Shown piece by piece: positions 43,654 through 52,290 of a stretch of DNA of 64,000 nucleotides. Position 1 is the stretch's first letter; every line of letters begins with the position of its first letter. The notes beneath the pieces were generated by a model. The model saw only the letters and a list, made by a program, of their open reading frames with translations. It was not told where the DNA came from and ran no database searches. Origin of the DNA: Actinoplanes octamycinicus (lineage in GTDB: Bacteria; Actinomycetota; Actinomycetes; Mycobacteriales; Micromonosporaceae); assembly GCF_014205225.1 (NCBI RefSeq), contig NZ_JACHNB010000001.1, positions 496,001-560,000 of the forward strand, given 5' to 3'. The translations under genes and the position numbers were made by a program.

Positions 43654-44268
43654 TCAGACGTCCGGCCGGGCCACCGCACGGATGCGATCACGCCGTCGCG
43701 TCCACGCGGGCAGGTCGAGCGTGACTTGCCAGGGCTCGTCGACGGTCACCAGGTCGCTGGTCTCCAGCAACTGCCGATAGGCGCCGTCCGCGCCGAGCGC
43801 GAACTGGGTAAAAGTAATGCGATCAGCCAAGGGGTCGACGATCCAGTAATTCACGATTCCGACATAGGCGTATTTTTTCAGCTTGCCGGTTCGGTCAAAC
43901 CTCTTCGAGGACTCCGAGATGACCTCGACCACCAAGGGCACGTCCCTCGGCTTGACCGGCGACCTCAGAGCGCCTTCCTCCCGGACCAGAACCATGTCCG
44001 GACGCAACTCGTTGCGACGGTCCAGCAGAACCGCCTGCTCCACGGTGATGAGGACGCTCTCCGGGCAAAACTCCTGGACTGCGGAAGCGACCCGGAAGCT
44101 CAGGTACTGATGGAACGGCAGGGCGAGGGGGGACAAGACGAGCCTTCCGTCGATCAACTCGTATCGGAGATCCTCAGGAAGGTCTGCGATGTCGTCGACG
44201 GTCAGGTCGTCTCGTCCGAGCAGGTGATCAATCATCTCGAGCTCGCTCAAGTGCGGCGCAGCGGTCAT
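43654..44268 (-). CDS. Uma2-family endonuclease-like protein
   Basis: 204 residues from the ATG at 44268, which has AAGGAGGAG 4 nt upstream. DLRYELIDGRLVLSPLALPFHQYL, ELRPDMVLVREEG, VPLVVEVISESSKRFDRTGKLKKYAYVGIVNYWIVDP gives the E-x(n)-PD-x(n)-EV-x(n)-K pattern of Uma2/DUF820 PD-(D/E)XK proteins. Function is unsettled, though members are abundant in cyanobacteria and actinobacteria. Its coding sequence is clearly less GC-rich than its neighbours (for example TAAAAGTAATGC and GCGTATTTTTTC stretches), suggesting transfer. It lies between the amidohydrolase gene and ffh. Confidence 0.9.
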   Translation of the reverse strand: MTAAPHLSELEMIDHLLGRDDLTVDDIADLPEDLRYELIDGRLVLSPLALPFHQYLSFRVASAVQEFCPESVLITVEQAVLLDRRNELRPDMVLVREEGALRSPVKPRDVPLVVEVISESSKRFDRTGKLKKYAYVGIVNYWIVDPLADRITFTQFALGADGAYRQLLETSDLVTVDEPWQVTLDLPAWTRRRDRIRAVARPDV

Positions 44269-44333
44269 CGGCTCCTCCTTGATGGAATCGCCTCCCACCA
44301 TACTAGCGCCGCGACAAGATGCGCCATGCCTAG

Positions 44334-45884
44334 TTACCGCTTGTCGTCCTTCGGCTTGTTCAGCTTGTTGAAGTCGAGTTTCGGCAGCTTGAAGCCCGGC
44401 GGCATGCCACCACCGGCGAGCGCGTTCGGGTCCAGGCCCGGCGGCAGCTGGGGCATCCCGCCCGGGAACCCGGCCGGCATCCCACCCGGCATCCCGCCAC
44501 CCGTCCGCGGGCGGTTGTTCTTGCCCTTGCGCTTGTTCTTCGAGCTCTTCGTGGCGCTGCGACGGCCGCCCGGCAGGCCCATCATGCCGCTCATCTGCTT
44601 CATCATCTTCTGCGCGTCGGCGAAGCGGTTGAGCAGCTGGTTCACCTCCATCACGGTGACCCCGGAGCCGTTGGCGATGCGCAGCCGGCGGGACGCGTTG
44701 ATGATTTTCGGCTCGGTGCGCTCCTTCGGCGTCATCGAGCGGATGATCGCGGTGACCCGGTCGAAGTGGCTGTCGTCCAGCTCGGCCAGCTGGTCCTTCA
44801 TCTGGCCCATGCCGGGCATCATGCCGAGGATGTTGGCGATCGGGCCCATCCGGCGGACCGCGATCAGCTGGTCCAGGAAGTCCTCCAGCGTGAACTGCTC
44901 GCCACCGAGCAGCTTGCTGGTCATCTTCTCCTTCTGATCCTCGTCGAAGGCCTGCTCGGCCTGCTCGATGAGGGTCAGCACGTCACCCATGCCGAGGATC
45001 CGGCTGGCCATCCGGTCCGGGTGGAAGACGTCGAAGTCCTCGAGTTTCTCACCGGTGGAGGCGAACAGGATGGGCTGGCCGGTGACGTGCCGGACGGAGA
45101 GGGCGGCGCCACCGCGGGCGTCACCGTCGAGCTTGGAGAGCACCACGCCGGTGACGCCGACGCCGTCGCGGAACGCCTCGGCGGTCTGCACCGCGTCCTG
45201 GCCGACCATGGCGTCGATGACGAAGATGACCTCGTCCGGCTGGACCGCGTCCCGGATGTCACGGGCCTGCTGCATCATCTCCTCGTCGATGCCGAGACGT
45301 CCGGCGGTGTCGACGATCACGATGTCTTTCGCGGTGCGCTTGGCGACCTCGATCGAGTCCTTGGCGACCTTGACCGGGTCGCCGACGCCGCTGCCCGGCT
45401 CCGGCGCGTAGACGTCCACGCCGGCCCGGCCACCGACCACCTGCAGCTGGTTGACCGCGTTCGGCCGCTGCAGGTCGGCGGCGACCAGCAGCGGCTGGTG
45501 GCCCTGACCCTTGAGCCAGCGGGACAGCTTGCCGGCCAGCGTGGTCTTGCCGGCGCCCTGGAGGCCGGCCAGCATGATCACGGTGGGCGGCTGCTTGGCG
45601 AAGACCAGCCGCCGCCCCTCGCCACCGAGCGTGTTGATCAGCTCTTCGTGAACAATCTTGATGATCTGCTGCGCGGGGTTCAGCGCCTGGGACACCTCGG
45701 CGCCCCGCGCGCGTTCCTTCAGGCTGGCGATGAATGCCTTGACCACCGGCAACGCGACGTCCGCCTCGAGCAGCGCGAGGCGGATCTCGCGCGCGGTGGC
45801 GTCGATGTCGGCATCGGTGAGCCGGCCTTTGCCGCGGAGCTTGGTGAAGATCCCGGACAGGCGGTCACTCAGGGTGTCAAACAC
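44334..45884 (-). CDS. ffh: Signal recognition particle protein Ffh
   Basis: 516 residues. NG GTPase domain: P-loop GLQGAGKTTLAGKL, DTAGRLGIDEEMM, GVVLSKLDGDARGGAALSV and FASTGEKLEDFDVFHPDRMASRILGMGD. The M domain (about 330-440) carries the signal-peptide groove and the RNA-binding SGVTVMEVNQLLNRFADAQKMMKQMSG. The last 75 residues are a Lys/Arg then Gly/Pro/Met-rich tail (GGGMPGGMPAGFPGGMPQL), common in actinobacteria. It binds 4.5S RNA and targets nascent membrane proteins. Confidence 0.98.
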   Translation of the reverse strand: MFDTLSDRLSGIFTKLRGKGRLTDADIDATAREIRLALLEADVALPVVKAFIASLKERARGAEVSQALNPAQQIIKIVHEELINTLGGEGRRLVFAKQPPTVIMLAGLQGAGKTTLAGKLSRWLKGQGHQPLLVAADLQRPNAVNQLQVVGGRAGVDVYAPEPGSGVGDPVKVAKDSIEVAKRTAKDIVIVDTAGRLGIDEEMMQQARDIRDAVQPDEVIFVIDAMVGQDAVQTAEAFRDGVGVTGVVLSKLDGDARGGAALSVRHVTGQPILFASTGEKLEDFDVFHPDRMASRILGMGDVLTLIEQAEQAFDEDQKEKMTSKLLGGEQFTLEDFLDQLIAVRRMGPIANILGMMPGMGQMKDQLAELDDSHFDRVTAIIRSMTPKERTEPKIINASRRLRIANGSGVTVMEVNQLLNRFADAQKMMKQMSGMMGLPGGRRSATKSSKNKRKGKNNRPRTGGGMPGGMPAGFPGGMPQLPPGLDPNALAGGGMPPGFKLPKLDFNKLNKPKDDKR

Positions 45885-45949
45885 GGTGCGACTTCCCGTT
45901 GGTCGGTGGTTGAGGCGTAGACCGCAAGCCTAGCTGTAGCGGGGGAGGC

Positions 45950-46177
45950 TCACCGGTTCCGCATCCGGTACGTCTTCGTCGCCGCCTCGATCCGCCGCTG
46001 GGTACGGGTCCCCGGGGCGATCTCCTTCTTCACCTTCCCGTAGAGCCAGAGCCCGCCGCCGACCACCAGCGCGGCCGCGATCAGGTAGAAGAACGCGCCG
46101 AACAGCGCGTGGGCCACCCAGCTGACCACGACCACGCCGCCGATCAGCGCCAGCACGTACATCACTGCCTTGCCCAT
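45950..46177 (-). CDS. Small membrane protein of unknown function
   Basis: 75 residues from the ATG at 46177 with GGGAGG 5-6 nt upstream. Two hydrophobic segments (VMYVLALIGGVVVVSWVAHALFGAFFYLIAAALVVGG, with only a short turn) are followed by a basic C-terminus (YGKVKKEIAPGTRTQRRIEAATKTYRMRNR). The family was not recognised. It lies 65 bp upstream of ffh on the same strand and may be co-transcribed. Frames continuing upstream are shadows of the Stealth gene. Confidence 0.7.
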   Translation of the reverse strand: MGKAVMYVLALIGGVVVVSWVAHALFGAFFYLIAAALVVGGGLWLYGKVKKEIAPGTRTQRRIEAATKTYRMRNR

Positions 46178-46396
46178 CCGAGCCTCCCGGTCCTCGACTG
46201 CCTTCCACCATGCCGCGCCCGCGCAACGACCCGCATCGGCCGACCCCCTGAGACGTTCCCCTAGGGGTGGGACTTCCGGGATTACCCACGAGAGCCGGAT
46301 AACCGGTGTATATCGGCGCTTAACCGCATAGACCGCAACTTCCCTCTCGACCGTGGCGTTAAGGCTCGGGTGGACGTGCGGCGAAAGGACGACGGC

Positions 46397-48118
46397 GTGA
46401 CCCTGCGGCGGCTTCTCCGTCAGACGCCCTGGCCGATCCGGCGACGGATCTTCCAGGCGGCCGAGAACCGGGTCCTGCCCCGCATCGCGCCGGAACGCCG
46501 CCTGCGGCTGACCCGCGCGCTGATGCCGCTCGGCCCGGCCCGGCGGGACAACCCGGCGGCGGCCGGCCGGGTGATCCGGGTCCGCACCCCGCACGGCCGG
46601 CTCGGTGCCCGGGTGGTCACCACGACCAGCCCGGCCGAGGTCCGCCGGGCCAACCTGGACCGGGTCACCGCGGCGCTGGACCAGGCCGGGGTCGACTGGT
46701 TCCGGGTGCCGGCCACCGAGCCCGGGCGGACCGCGGTGGCCGTACCGGAAACCGATCGCGACCTGGTGATGCGCATCCTGGCCGGAGCGGCGGACCGGGA
46801 CCGGGGAATGCTCCGGCGGAGCGGCCCGAAGGGGCGCGAGGACCGGGTGGTGGCGGCCTGCTGGCCGGTCGCCGACCCGGGCGGCAGCCTGGTGCTCGGC
46901 CCGGACCACGCCTGCGACGTGGAGTTCTGGCGGCCGGAGAGCCGCGGCCTGGTGGCCCCGCGCCGCAACCCGGTGGCCGACGTCGTGCCGCCCGGCGAGC
47001 CGGTGGTGACCGCCCCGGAGCCGGCCTTCGGCGCGTTCTGCGCGCCGGACGACACCACCGCCTGGCGCACCCGGCGGATCTTCACGGCGGTCAGCCCGGA
47101 ACGGATCGGCTTCCCGATCGACGTGGTCTACACCTGGGTGGACGGCAGCGACCCGGCCTGGCAGCGGCGCAAGGCCCGGGCACTGGCCGAGAACCCGTGG
47201 GTCGGCGAGATCAACGGGCAGGCGGCCAACGACTCCCGCTGGATCAGCCGGGACGAGCTGCGCTACTCGATGCGCGCGCTGCACTGCTTCGCGCCCTGGG
47301 TCCGGCACGTCTACCTGGTCACCGACGACCAGACGCCGTCCTGGCTGGACCGCAACCACCCGCGGCTGACCGTGGTCAGCCACCGGGAGATCTTCGGCGA
47401 CTCGGGCCGGCTGCCGACCTTCAACTCGCAGGCGATCGAGTCGAAGCTGCACCGGATCCCCGGGCTGGCCGAACACTTCCTCTACCTCAACGACGACGTG
47501 ATCCTGGGCCGGCCGGTCACCCCCGACCTGTTCTTCACGGCCGGCGGGCTGACCAAGTTCTTCCCGTCCGCGGCCCAGGTCGACCTGGCCCCGCGCGGGC
47601 CCGCCGACCGGCCGGCCGACTCGGCGGCGAAGAACAACCGGCGGCTGATCGAGAAGACCTTCGGCCGGGTGCTGACCCGCAAGATGATGCACGCGCCGCA
47701 CCCGTCCCGGCGCAGCGTGCTGGAGGAGATCGAGGAACGGTTCGCCGAGCCGCTGCGCAGCACCGCCGAGCACCAGTTCCGGCACCCGGACGACGTGTCG
47801 CTGCTCTCCTCGCTGCAGCAGTACTACGCCTACCTGACCGGGCTGGCCACCCCCGGCGTGCTCCGCTACAAGTACACCGACCTGGCCGACCCGGTCACCC
47901 CGTTCCGGCTGGCCCGGCTGCTGCGCTCGCGCAACGTCGACGCGTTCTGCCTGAACGACGTGGACACCGGCGACGCCGCGGTGGCCGAGCAGGCGGCGCT
48001 GCTGGCCGACTTCCTGCCCGCGTACCTCCCGTTCGCCTCGCCGTTCGAGCTGCGGGTCCCGCACCTGATCGCGCCCCGGCAACCGGCCGGCGCGCTGGCC
48101 CTCCCGCCGGCCGCCTGA
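46397..48118 (+). CDS. Stealth-family sugar-phosphate transferase
   Basis: 573 residues from the GTG at 46397 (AAGGA 7 nt upstream); a GTG at 46370 is also possible. The four Stealth regions are visible: CR1 IDVVYTWVDGSDPAW (about residue 241), CR2 DELRYSMRALHCFAPWVRHVYLVTDDQTPSWL (288), LYLNDDVILG and CR3 around KMMHAPHPSRRSVLEEIEERF (428), then CR4 near the C-terminus. Family members transfer sugar-1-phosphates (GlcNAc-1-P in eukaryotes, capsule polymerases in bacteria). The first 240 residues are a divergent N-terminal domain. With the downstream UDP-sugar dehydrogenase it should build a phosphodiester-linked surface polymer. Confidence 0.92.
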   Translation: MTLRRLLRQTPWPIRRRIFQAAENRVLPRIAPERRLRLTRALMPLGPARRDNPAAAGRVIRVRTPHGRLGARVVTTTSPAEVRRANLDRVTAALDQAGVDWFRVPATEPGRTAVAVPETDRDLVMRILAGAADRDRGMLRRSGPKGREDRVVAACWPVADPGGSLVLGPDHACDVEFWRPESRGLVAPRRNPVADVVPPGEPVVTAPEPAFGAFCAPDDTTAWRTRRIFTAVSPERIGFPIDVVYTWVDGSDPAWQRRKARALAENPWVGEINGQAANDSRWISRDELRYSMRALHCFAPWVRHVYLVTDDQTPSWLDRNHPRLTVVSHREIFGDSGRLPTFNSQAIESKLHRIPGLAEHFLYLNDDVILGRPVTPDLFFTAGGLTKFFPSAAQVDLAPRGPADRPADSAAKNNRRLIEKTFGRVLTRKMMHAPHPSRRSVLEEIEERFAEPLRSTAEHQFRHPDDVSLLSSLQQYYAYLTGLATPGVLRYKYTDLADPVTPFRLARLLRSRNVDAFCLNDVDTGDAAVAEQAALLADFLPAYLPFASPFELRVPHLIAPRQPAGALALPPAA

Positions 48119-48146
48119 GCACACCCACCATCACAAGGAGAGTCCC

Positions 48147-49409
48147 TTGAGCTACGACGTGGTCATCCTCGGCCTGGGGTATGTCGGGCTGCCGCTGGCC
48201 CAGCAGGCGATCCGGGCCGGGCTGTCGGTGCTCGGCTTCGACGTCGACGAGCACGTGGTCAAGGCGCTCGGCGCCGGCTTCTCGCACGTCGACGACCTGA
48301 GCGACGCGGACATCGGCGAGATGCTGGCCGGCGGGTTCCGGCCGACCACCGACGAGACCGAGATCGCGCAGGCCCGGACCGCGGTGATCTGCGTGCCCAC
48401 CCCGCTCTCCGAGGGCGACGGCCCGGACCTGCGGGCGGTCACCGGCGCGACCGGCTCGATCGGCCGCAACCTGCGCCCCGGGATGCTGGTGGTGCTGGAG
48501 TCGACCACCTACCCGGGCACCACCGACGACGTGGTCCGGCCGCTGCTCGAACAGCTCTCCGGGCTGACCGCCGGGATCGACTTCCACCTGGCGTTCTCGC
48601 CGGAGCGGATCGACCCGGGCAATGCCTCCTACGGCGCGCACAACACCCCGAAGGTGGTCGGCGGCTACACCCCCGCCTGCACCGAGGCGGCCGCCGGGTT
48701 CTACGGGCGGTTCATCGAGCAGGTGGTCCGGGCGCGCGGCACCCGGGAGGCGGAGACCGCGAAACTGCTCGAGAACACCTACCGGCACGTCAACATCGCG
48801 CTGGTCAACGAGATGGCCCGGTTCTGCCACGAGCTGGACATCGACCTCTGGGACGTGATCAACGCGGCGTCCACCAAGCCGTTCGGCTTCCAGGCGTTCT
48901 ACCCCGGGCCGGGCGTCGGCGGGCACTGCATCCCGATCGACCCGAACTACCTCTCGCACAACGTCCGCAGCAAGCTCGGCTACCCGTTCCGCTTCGTCGA
49001 GCTGGCCCAGGAGATCAACGCGACCATGCCGGCCTACGTCGCCCGGCGCGCGCAGAACCTGCTCAACGCGGACGGTGAGGCGGTCCGCGGGTCCACCGTG
49101 CTGCTGCTCGGCATCACCTACAAGGCCAACATCGCCGACCAGCGCGAGTCGCCGGCCACCCCGCTGGCCCGCCAGCTGGCCGCCCTGGGCGCGACCGTCG
49201 CCTACCACGACCCGCACGTGCGGACCTGGGACGTGGCCGGGGTGCCGGTCTCCCGCGTCGACGACCTGGAGTCCGCGGTCGCCTCCGCCGACCTGGTCAT
49301 CCTGGTGCAGAACCACCGCGAATACGACGCCGACCACCTGGCCCGCCTGGCGAAGCGCTTCTTCGACACCCGAGGCGTGACGACGATCCGCGAGGCCCAT
49401 CGCCTGTAG
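48147..49409 (+). CDS. Nucleotide-sugar (UDP-hexose) 6-dehydrogenase
   Basis: 420 residues from a TTG with AAGGAGAG 4 nt upstream. It oxidises the C6 of a UDP-sugar to a uronic acid using NAD. The NAD motif is VVILGLGYVGLPLAQQA; VPTPLSEGDGPDLRAV, ESTTYPGTTDDVVRPLL and FSPERIDPGN follow. KLLENTYRHVNIALVNEMA and the catalytic Cys in GPGVGGHCIPIDPNYLS are intact. The sequence is closer to WbpA/TviB (UDP-HexNAc) than to UDP-glucose dehydrogenase, as I judge from GGHCIPIDP and NTYRHVNIAL. It is 28 bp after the Stealth gene, same operon. Confidence 0.93.
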   Translation: MSYDVVILGLGYVGLPLAQQAIRAGLSVLGFDVDEHVVKALGAGFSHVDDLSDADIGEMLAGGFRPTTDETEIAQARTAVICVPTPLSEGDGPDLRAVTGATGSIGRNLRPGMLVVLESTTYPGTTDDVVRPLLEQLSGLTAGIDFHLAFSPERIDPGNASYGAHNTPKVVGGYTPACTEAAAGFYGRFIEQVVRARGTREAETAKLLENTYRHVNIALVNEMARFCHELDIDLWDVINAASTKPFGFQAFYPGPGVGGHCIPIDPNYLSHNVRSKLGYPFRFVELAQEINATMPAYVARRAQNLLNADGEAVRGSTVLLLGITYKANIADQRESPATPLARQLAALGATVAYHDPHVRTWDVAGVPVSRVDDLESAVASADLVILVQNHREYDADHLARLAKRFFDTRGVTTIREAHRL

Positions 49410-49534
49410 CCGCTTCCCGATAGTTCCCGCTCCGGCCCGGTCGCCTCCGCTCCTGGCTGCTTGCGGCCACCCTCCAAATCATCATTTACGCAGGTCCGGC
49501 GGGGTTCGGATCGCATGCTCCCGGCACCCCTCTG

Positions 49535-50713
49535 TCAAGGGGTTGGTGTGAGGGGTGTTTTAGGGTGGTGGTTGGCGGGTCCGGGTTGTGACTTTTCCGA
49601 AGTGTCGATCTTGGGGTTTGGGTCGGCCGCGCTGGAGTTCAGAGTCGCCCCCGTGTGTCCTCCCGGACCCGTCGCTGTCTGTTGTGCCGTGTGGTCGTCT
49701 TTGATCATTTGGCGGTAGACGGTGTCGGACAGGCGTCGTTTCAACGCTCGCATGGCTTCCATCGCGGTTTTGCCTTCGGCGCGTTTGCGCTGGTAGTAGG
49801 CGCGGCCGGGGGTGTCGAAGCGGAGCTGGGTGATGGCCATGATGTGCAGGACCCGGTTGATGCGCCGGTTCCCGGCCCGGTTGAGCCGGTGATGATGGTT
49901 GTCGCCGGAGGACACGTCGATGGGGGCGGTGCCGTTCCAGGTGGCGAAGTGCCCGCGGGTCGGGAAGCGGCTGATGTCGCCGATGTCGCCGAGCAGGCGG
50001 GCGGCGCCGGAGGGGCCGATGCCGTTGAGGCTGGTCAGCTGGGTGCCGGTGGCGGCCAGCACGGTCTTCAGCTGCCGGTTGGCTGCTTTGATCTTGGTGT
50101 CCAGGGTGGTGAGCTCGTCGGCCAGGTCGCCGGCCAGCTGATAGCGGGTGGCGGTGACGATGTCGCCGGCCGGGACGCTGACGCGTTCGAGCAGGGTGCG
50201 GGCCTGGTCGGTGGTCAGGTTCTTCTTCGCGCCGCCGGGGATCAGTTCGAGCAGTAGCTGGTGCAGCCGGTTGATGGTCTCGGTGCGGGTGGCGCCGAGC
50301 TGGTCGCGGCGGTCGGCCAGCAGCCGCAGCGCGACGGTGGCGCCGTCGGCGTGAACGCGGCGCAGGCCCGGGGTGCGCAGGGCGGTCACCGCGATGTGGT
50401 GCGCGTCGTGACCGTCGGTTTTACGGCCGTGCCCGGTGTCAAAGTTGCGGGCTTTCGCGGCGAGTTTCGCCGGGACGTCCAGCACGGTTTCGCCGTCGGC
50501 GACCAGCCGCTGGGCCAGGTGCCGGCCGATGCCGTTACAGCCCTCGACCGCCCACACCCGGCCGGCGTGACGGCGGCCGGCGGCGAGCATCTGCTGGTAG
50601 CCACCGGTGTCGGTGCCGTACCTGCCACGGGCCAGCACCTGTTCACGCTCGTTGATGATCTCGATCGTCGCGGACCGCTTGTGCGGATCGACTCCAATGA
50701 TCAGCTGACCCAT
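49535..50713 (-). CDS. IS110-family transposase (DEDD recombinase)
   Basis: 392 residues from the ATG at 50713. N-terminal RuvC-like DEDD domain: IIGVDPHKRSATIEI with the first Asp, WAVEGCNGIGRHLAQRL with the Glu, and DGHDAHHIA with the paired Asp. The C-terminal Tnp20 domain has SLNGIGPSGAARLLGDIGD with the catalytic Ser, then FATWNGTAPIDVSSGDNHHHRLNRAGNRRINRVLHIMA. The gene appears intact with no stop or frameshift. The Ser/Asp/Pro-rich C-terminus (about 50 residues) is unusual. IS110 enzymes act with an RNA guide made from the non-coding end. Confidence 0.95.
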   Translation of the reverse strand: MGQLIIGVDPHKRSATIEIINEREQVLARGRYGTDTGGYQQMLAAGRRHAGRVWAVEGCNGIGRHLAQRLVADGETVLDVPAKLAAKARNFDTGHGRKTDGHDAHHIAVTALRTPGLRRVHADGATVALRLLADRRDQLGATRTETINRLHQLLLELIPGGAKKNLTTDQARTLLERVSVPAGDIVTATRYQLAGDLADELTTLDTKIKAANRQLKTVLAATGTQLTSLNGIGPSGAARLLGDIGDISRFPTRGHFATWNGTAPIDVSSGDNHHHRLNRAGNRRINRVLHIMAITQLRFDTPGRAYYQRKRAEGKTAMEAMRALKRRLSDTVYRQMIKDDHTAQQTATGPGGHTGATLNSSAADPNPKIDTSEKSQPGPANHHPKTPLTPTP

Positions 50714-50935
50714 GTACCCGTTGACCTTCCCGTCGTCGCGGCAGAACCACACCAGCGGGAGGGCAACGCTACTTACAGCTGGGCAAACCCCTCTTCAGCC
50801 ACTCCGCGCCACGGTGACCGGCAGGGTCCAAGCCGGGAGAGAGCCACACCCCGCCATATGAGTGGGCAGCGCGGGCCTGAGCACCCTACCGATCACCTCG
50901 ACCAAGCCTGGCCGGGCCGCGGTCGTACACCAAAT
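50714..50935 (-). ncRNA. Candidate IS110 bridge RNA region
   Basis: The non-coding stretch upstream of the transposase is the expected source of the bridge RNA in the IS110 group. It can form hairpins, for example CCGGC (50818-50822) / GCCGG (50832-50836) with a 9-nt loop and GGGCAAACCC at 50781-50790. The exact RNA ends are not visible. The assignment relies on position and on the known biology of the family. Confidence 0.4.
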
Positions 50936-51139
50936 TCTCTTTAAGTAGCGCGGGCCGGACCCGGCGATCTGGCCGCTGGCGCGTCCATGACGATCGCCGG
51001 GCCCTGCACGGTCCGCGGGTGGTCACCGCAACCCCGTTGTCCACACCACCGTGTCGTCCACAGCCCGCCCGCCGAGGCCCTCGGAAATCCCTCACACTGT
51101 CCGAGGATGGTCCCCCTGGGGAGGGCGGGCTGCGCGCGT

Positions 51140-51375
51140 CCCGAGCGGGCCACGAGCCGGACCGGCCGTGACCTGCCAGCCACTGTGTTGCCGCCGTTCG
51201 CAGACCGGACCACGAGCCCCGACCCGCGCGGCCTGCCAACACCGGCGTGGCTCCCGTTCGCGACCGGACCACGAGCCCGACCCGCGCGGCCTGCCAACAC
51301 CGGCGTTGCTGCCGTTCGCAGACCGGACCACGAGCCCCGACCCGCCGCGACCTGCCAACAACCGTGTTGCCGGCG
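51140..51375. repeat. About four tandem 58-60-bp repeats
   Basis: Clear copies start at 51194, 51254 and 51312, each containing GACCGGACCACGAGCCC and CTGCCAACA; a diverged copy precedes them from about 51140. A 13-bp unit TGACCGGCGGCCC is repeated three times near 51447-51485. Together these fill the 620-bp gap between the IS110 end and GtrA. No gene is supported there. Confidence 0.85.
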
Positions 51376-51564
51376 GCCGTGGCCTGCGGCCGGGACAGCG
51401 ACCAGGGAGCCCCGCGGCCTGCGACAACCGTGCCGGCCGCCGGCCGTGACCGGCGGCCCTGACCGGCGGCCCTGACCGGCGGCCGGAACCGCGACCAGGG
51501 AACCCCATGGCCTGGCGCCCAGAGCCGCAACCAGGTGCGGATCCGTGACCCGGCGGCCGAGGCT

Positions 51565-51999
51565 TCAGGTGGTGGCGAAGGTCCAGCGGGAGTTGAGGAA
51601 GTAGTTGATCAGGGGGATCACGGTCAGCGCGATCGGCTGGACGATCGGGTAGGGGACGGCGAAGACTTCGGTGCCCAGCCACAGGACCAGCGTGTTGACG
51701 GTGAAGGCGACCGCGGTGACGATCAGGAACTTGGAGCCGGCGATCGCGTGGCCCGCCGTGGAGCGGAAGACCCACCAGCGCTGCAGCACGTAGGAGACGA
51801 CGATGCTGGCGACGAAGCCGGCCGTCGAGGCGAGCACCGGTCGCAGGTGCAGCAGGTGGACCCCGAGCAGGCCGATGCCGAAATGGGTGAGTGCGCTCGC
51901 TCCGCCACTCAGCCCATAGCGGACCAGACGGGCCAGCCGCGGGCTCCGCAGGATCGGCGGGACGTTGCTCGGCACGCGCCACCCCTCGTTCCGGGACAT
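51565..51999 (-). CDS. GtrA-family membrane protein
   Basis: 144 residues with four hydrophobic segments. ARLVRYGLSGGASALTHFGIGLLGVHLL, FVASIVVSYVLQRWWVFRS, FLIVTAVAFTVNTLVLWL and PLINYFLNSRWTFAT match the GtrA/DPMS fold: an N-terminal F-x-x-V/Y-G motif, then N-Y-x-x-x-R-x-W-x-F. GtrA proteins are thought to flip lipid-linked sugars or help glycosyltransferases decorate wall polymers. It sits in the glycan region. Confidence 0.9.
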   Translation of the reverse strand: MSRNEGWRVPSNVPPILRSPRLARLVRYGLSGGASALTHFGIGLLGVHLLHLRPVLASTAGFVASIVVSYVLQRWWVFRSTAGHAIAGSKFLIVTAVAFTVNTLVLWLGTEVFAVPYPIVQPIALTVIPLINYFLNSRWTFATT

Positions 52000-52101
52000 C
52001 GGGCGACCGTAGCCGGTCCGCGCCAGCCGTCCGCTCCGCCCCGCCGACAGACGCCCCGACAGGCAGCCCGGCGAGTTGGGACGGGGGCCGGGCCGGATGG
52101 G

Positions 52102-52290
52102 ATCAGAAGGCCCGGGTACAGAGCGGGCCAGGGGCCGGACCGGCTGAAATCAGAAGGCCCGGGTACAGAGCGGGCCAGGGGCCGGACCGGCTGAAATCAG
52201 AAGGCCCGGGTACAGAGCGGGCCAGGGGCCGGACCGGCTGAGATCAGAAGGCCCGGGTGCGGAACGGACGGCGGGCCGGACCGGTTGGGA
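52102..52290. repeat. Four exact-period 47-bp tandem repeats
   Basis: Copies begin ATCAGAAGGCCCGGGTACAG at 52102, 52149 and 52196; the fourth, at 52243, has changed bases (GTGCGG). A fifth start falls at 52290 on the stop codon of the minus-strand membrane protein gene. The first three are almost identical, suggesting recent expansion. Confidence 0.95.

Larger units (their letters stand above)
49474..50935 (-). mobile_element. IS110-family insertion sequence (ends approximate)
   Basis: The transposase gene occupies 49535-50713, leaving a short 3' flank and a 5' non-coding region of about 200 nt. Similar AT-rich strings CCAAAT...TTTA occur at 49474 and 50930, and ACCCCTCT occurs at 49526 and 50787. 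Neither pair is proven to be the end; IS110 elements usually lack inverted repeats and long target duplications. It sits between the UDP-sugar dehydrogenase and GtrA genes and does not obviously break a gene. Confidence 0.7.

Noticed and set aside
45950..48124. A 724-codon minus-strand frame antisense to the Stealth gene
   Set aside because: Only its last 75 codons, with their own ribosome-binding site, look real; the rest mirrors the Stealth coding sequence.
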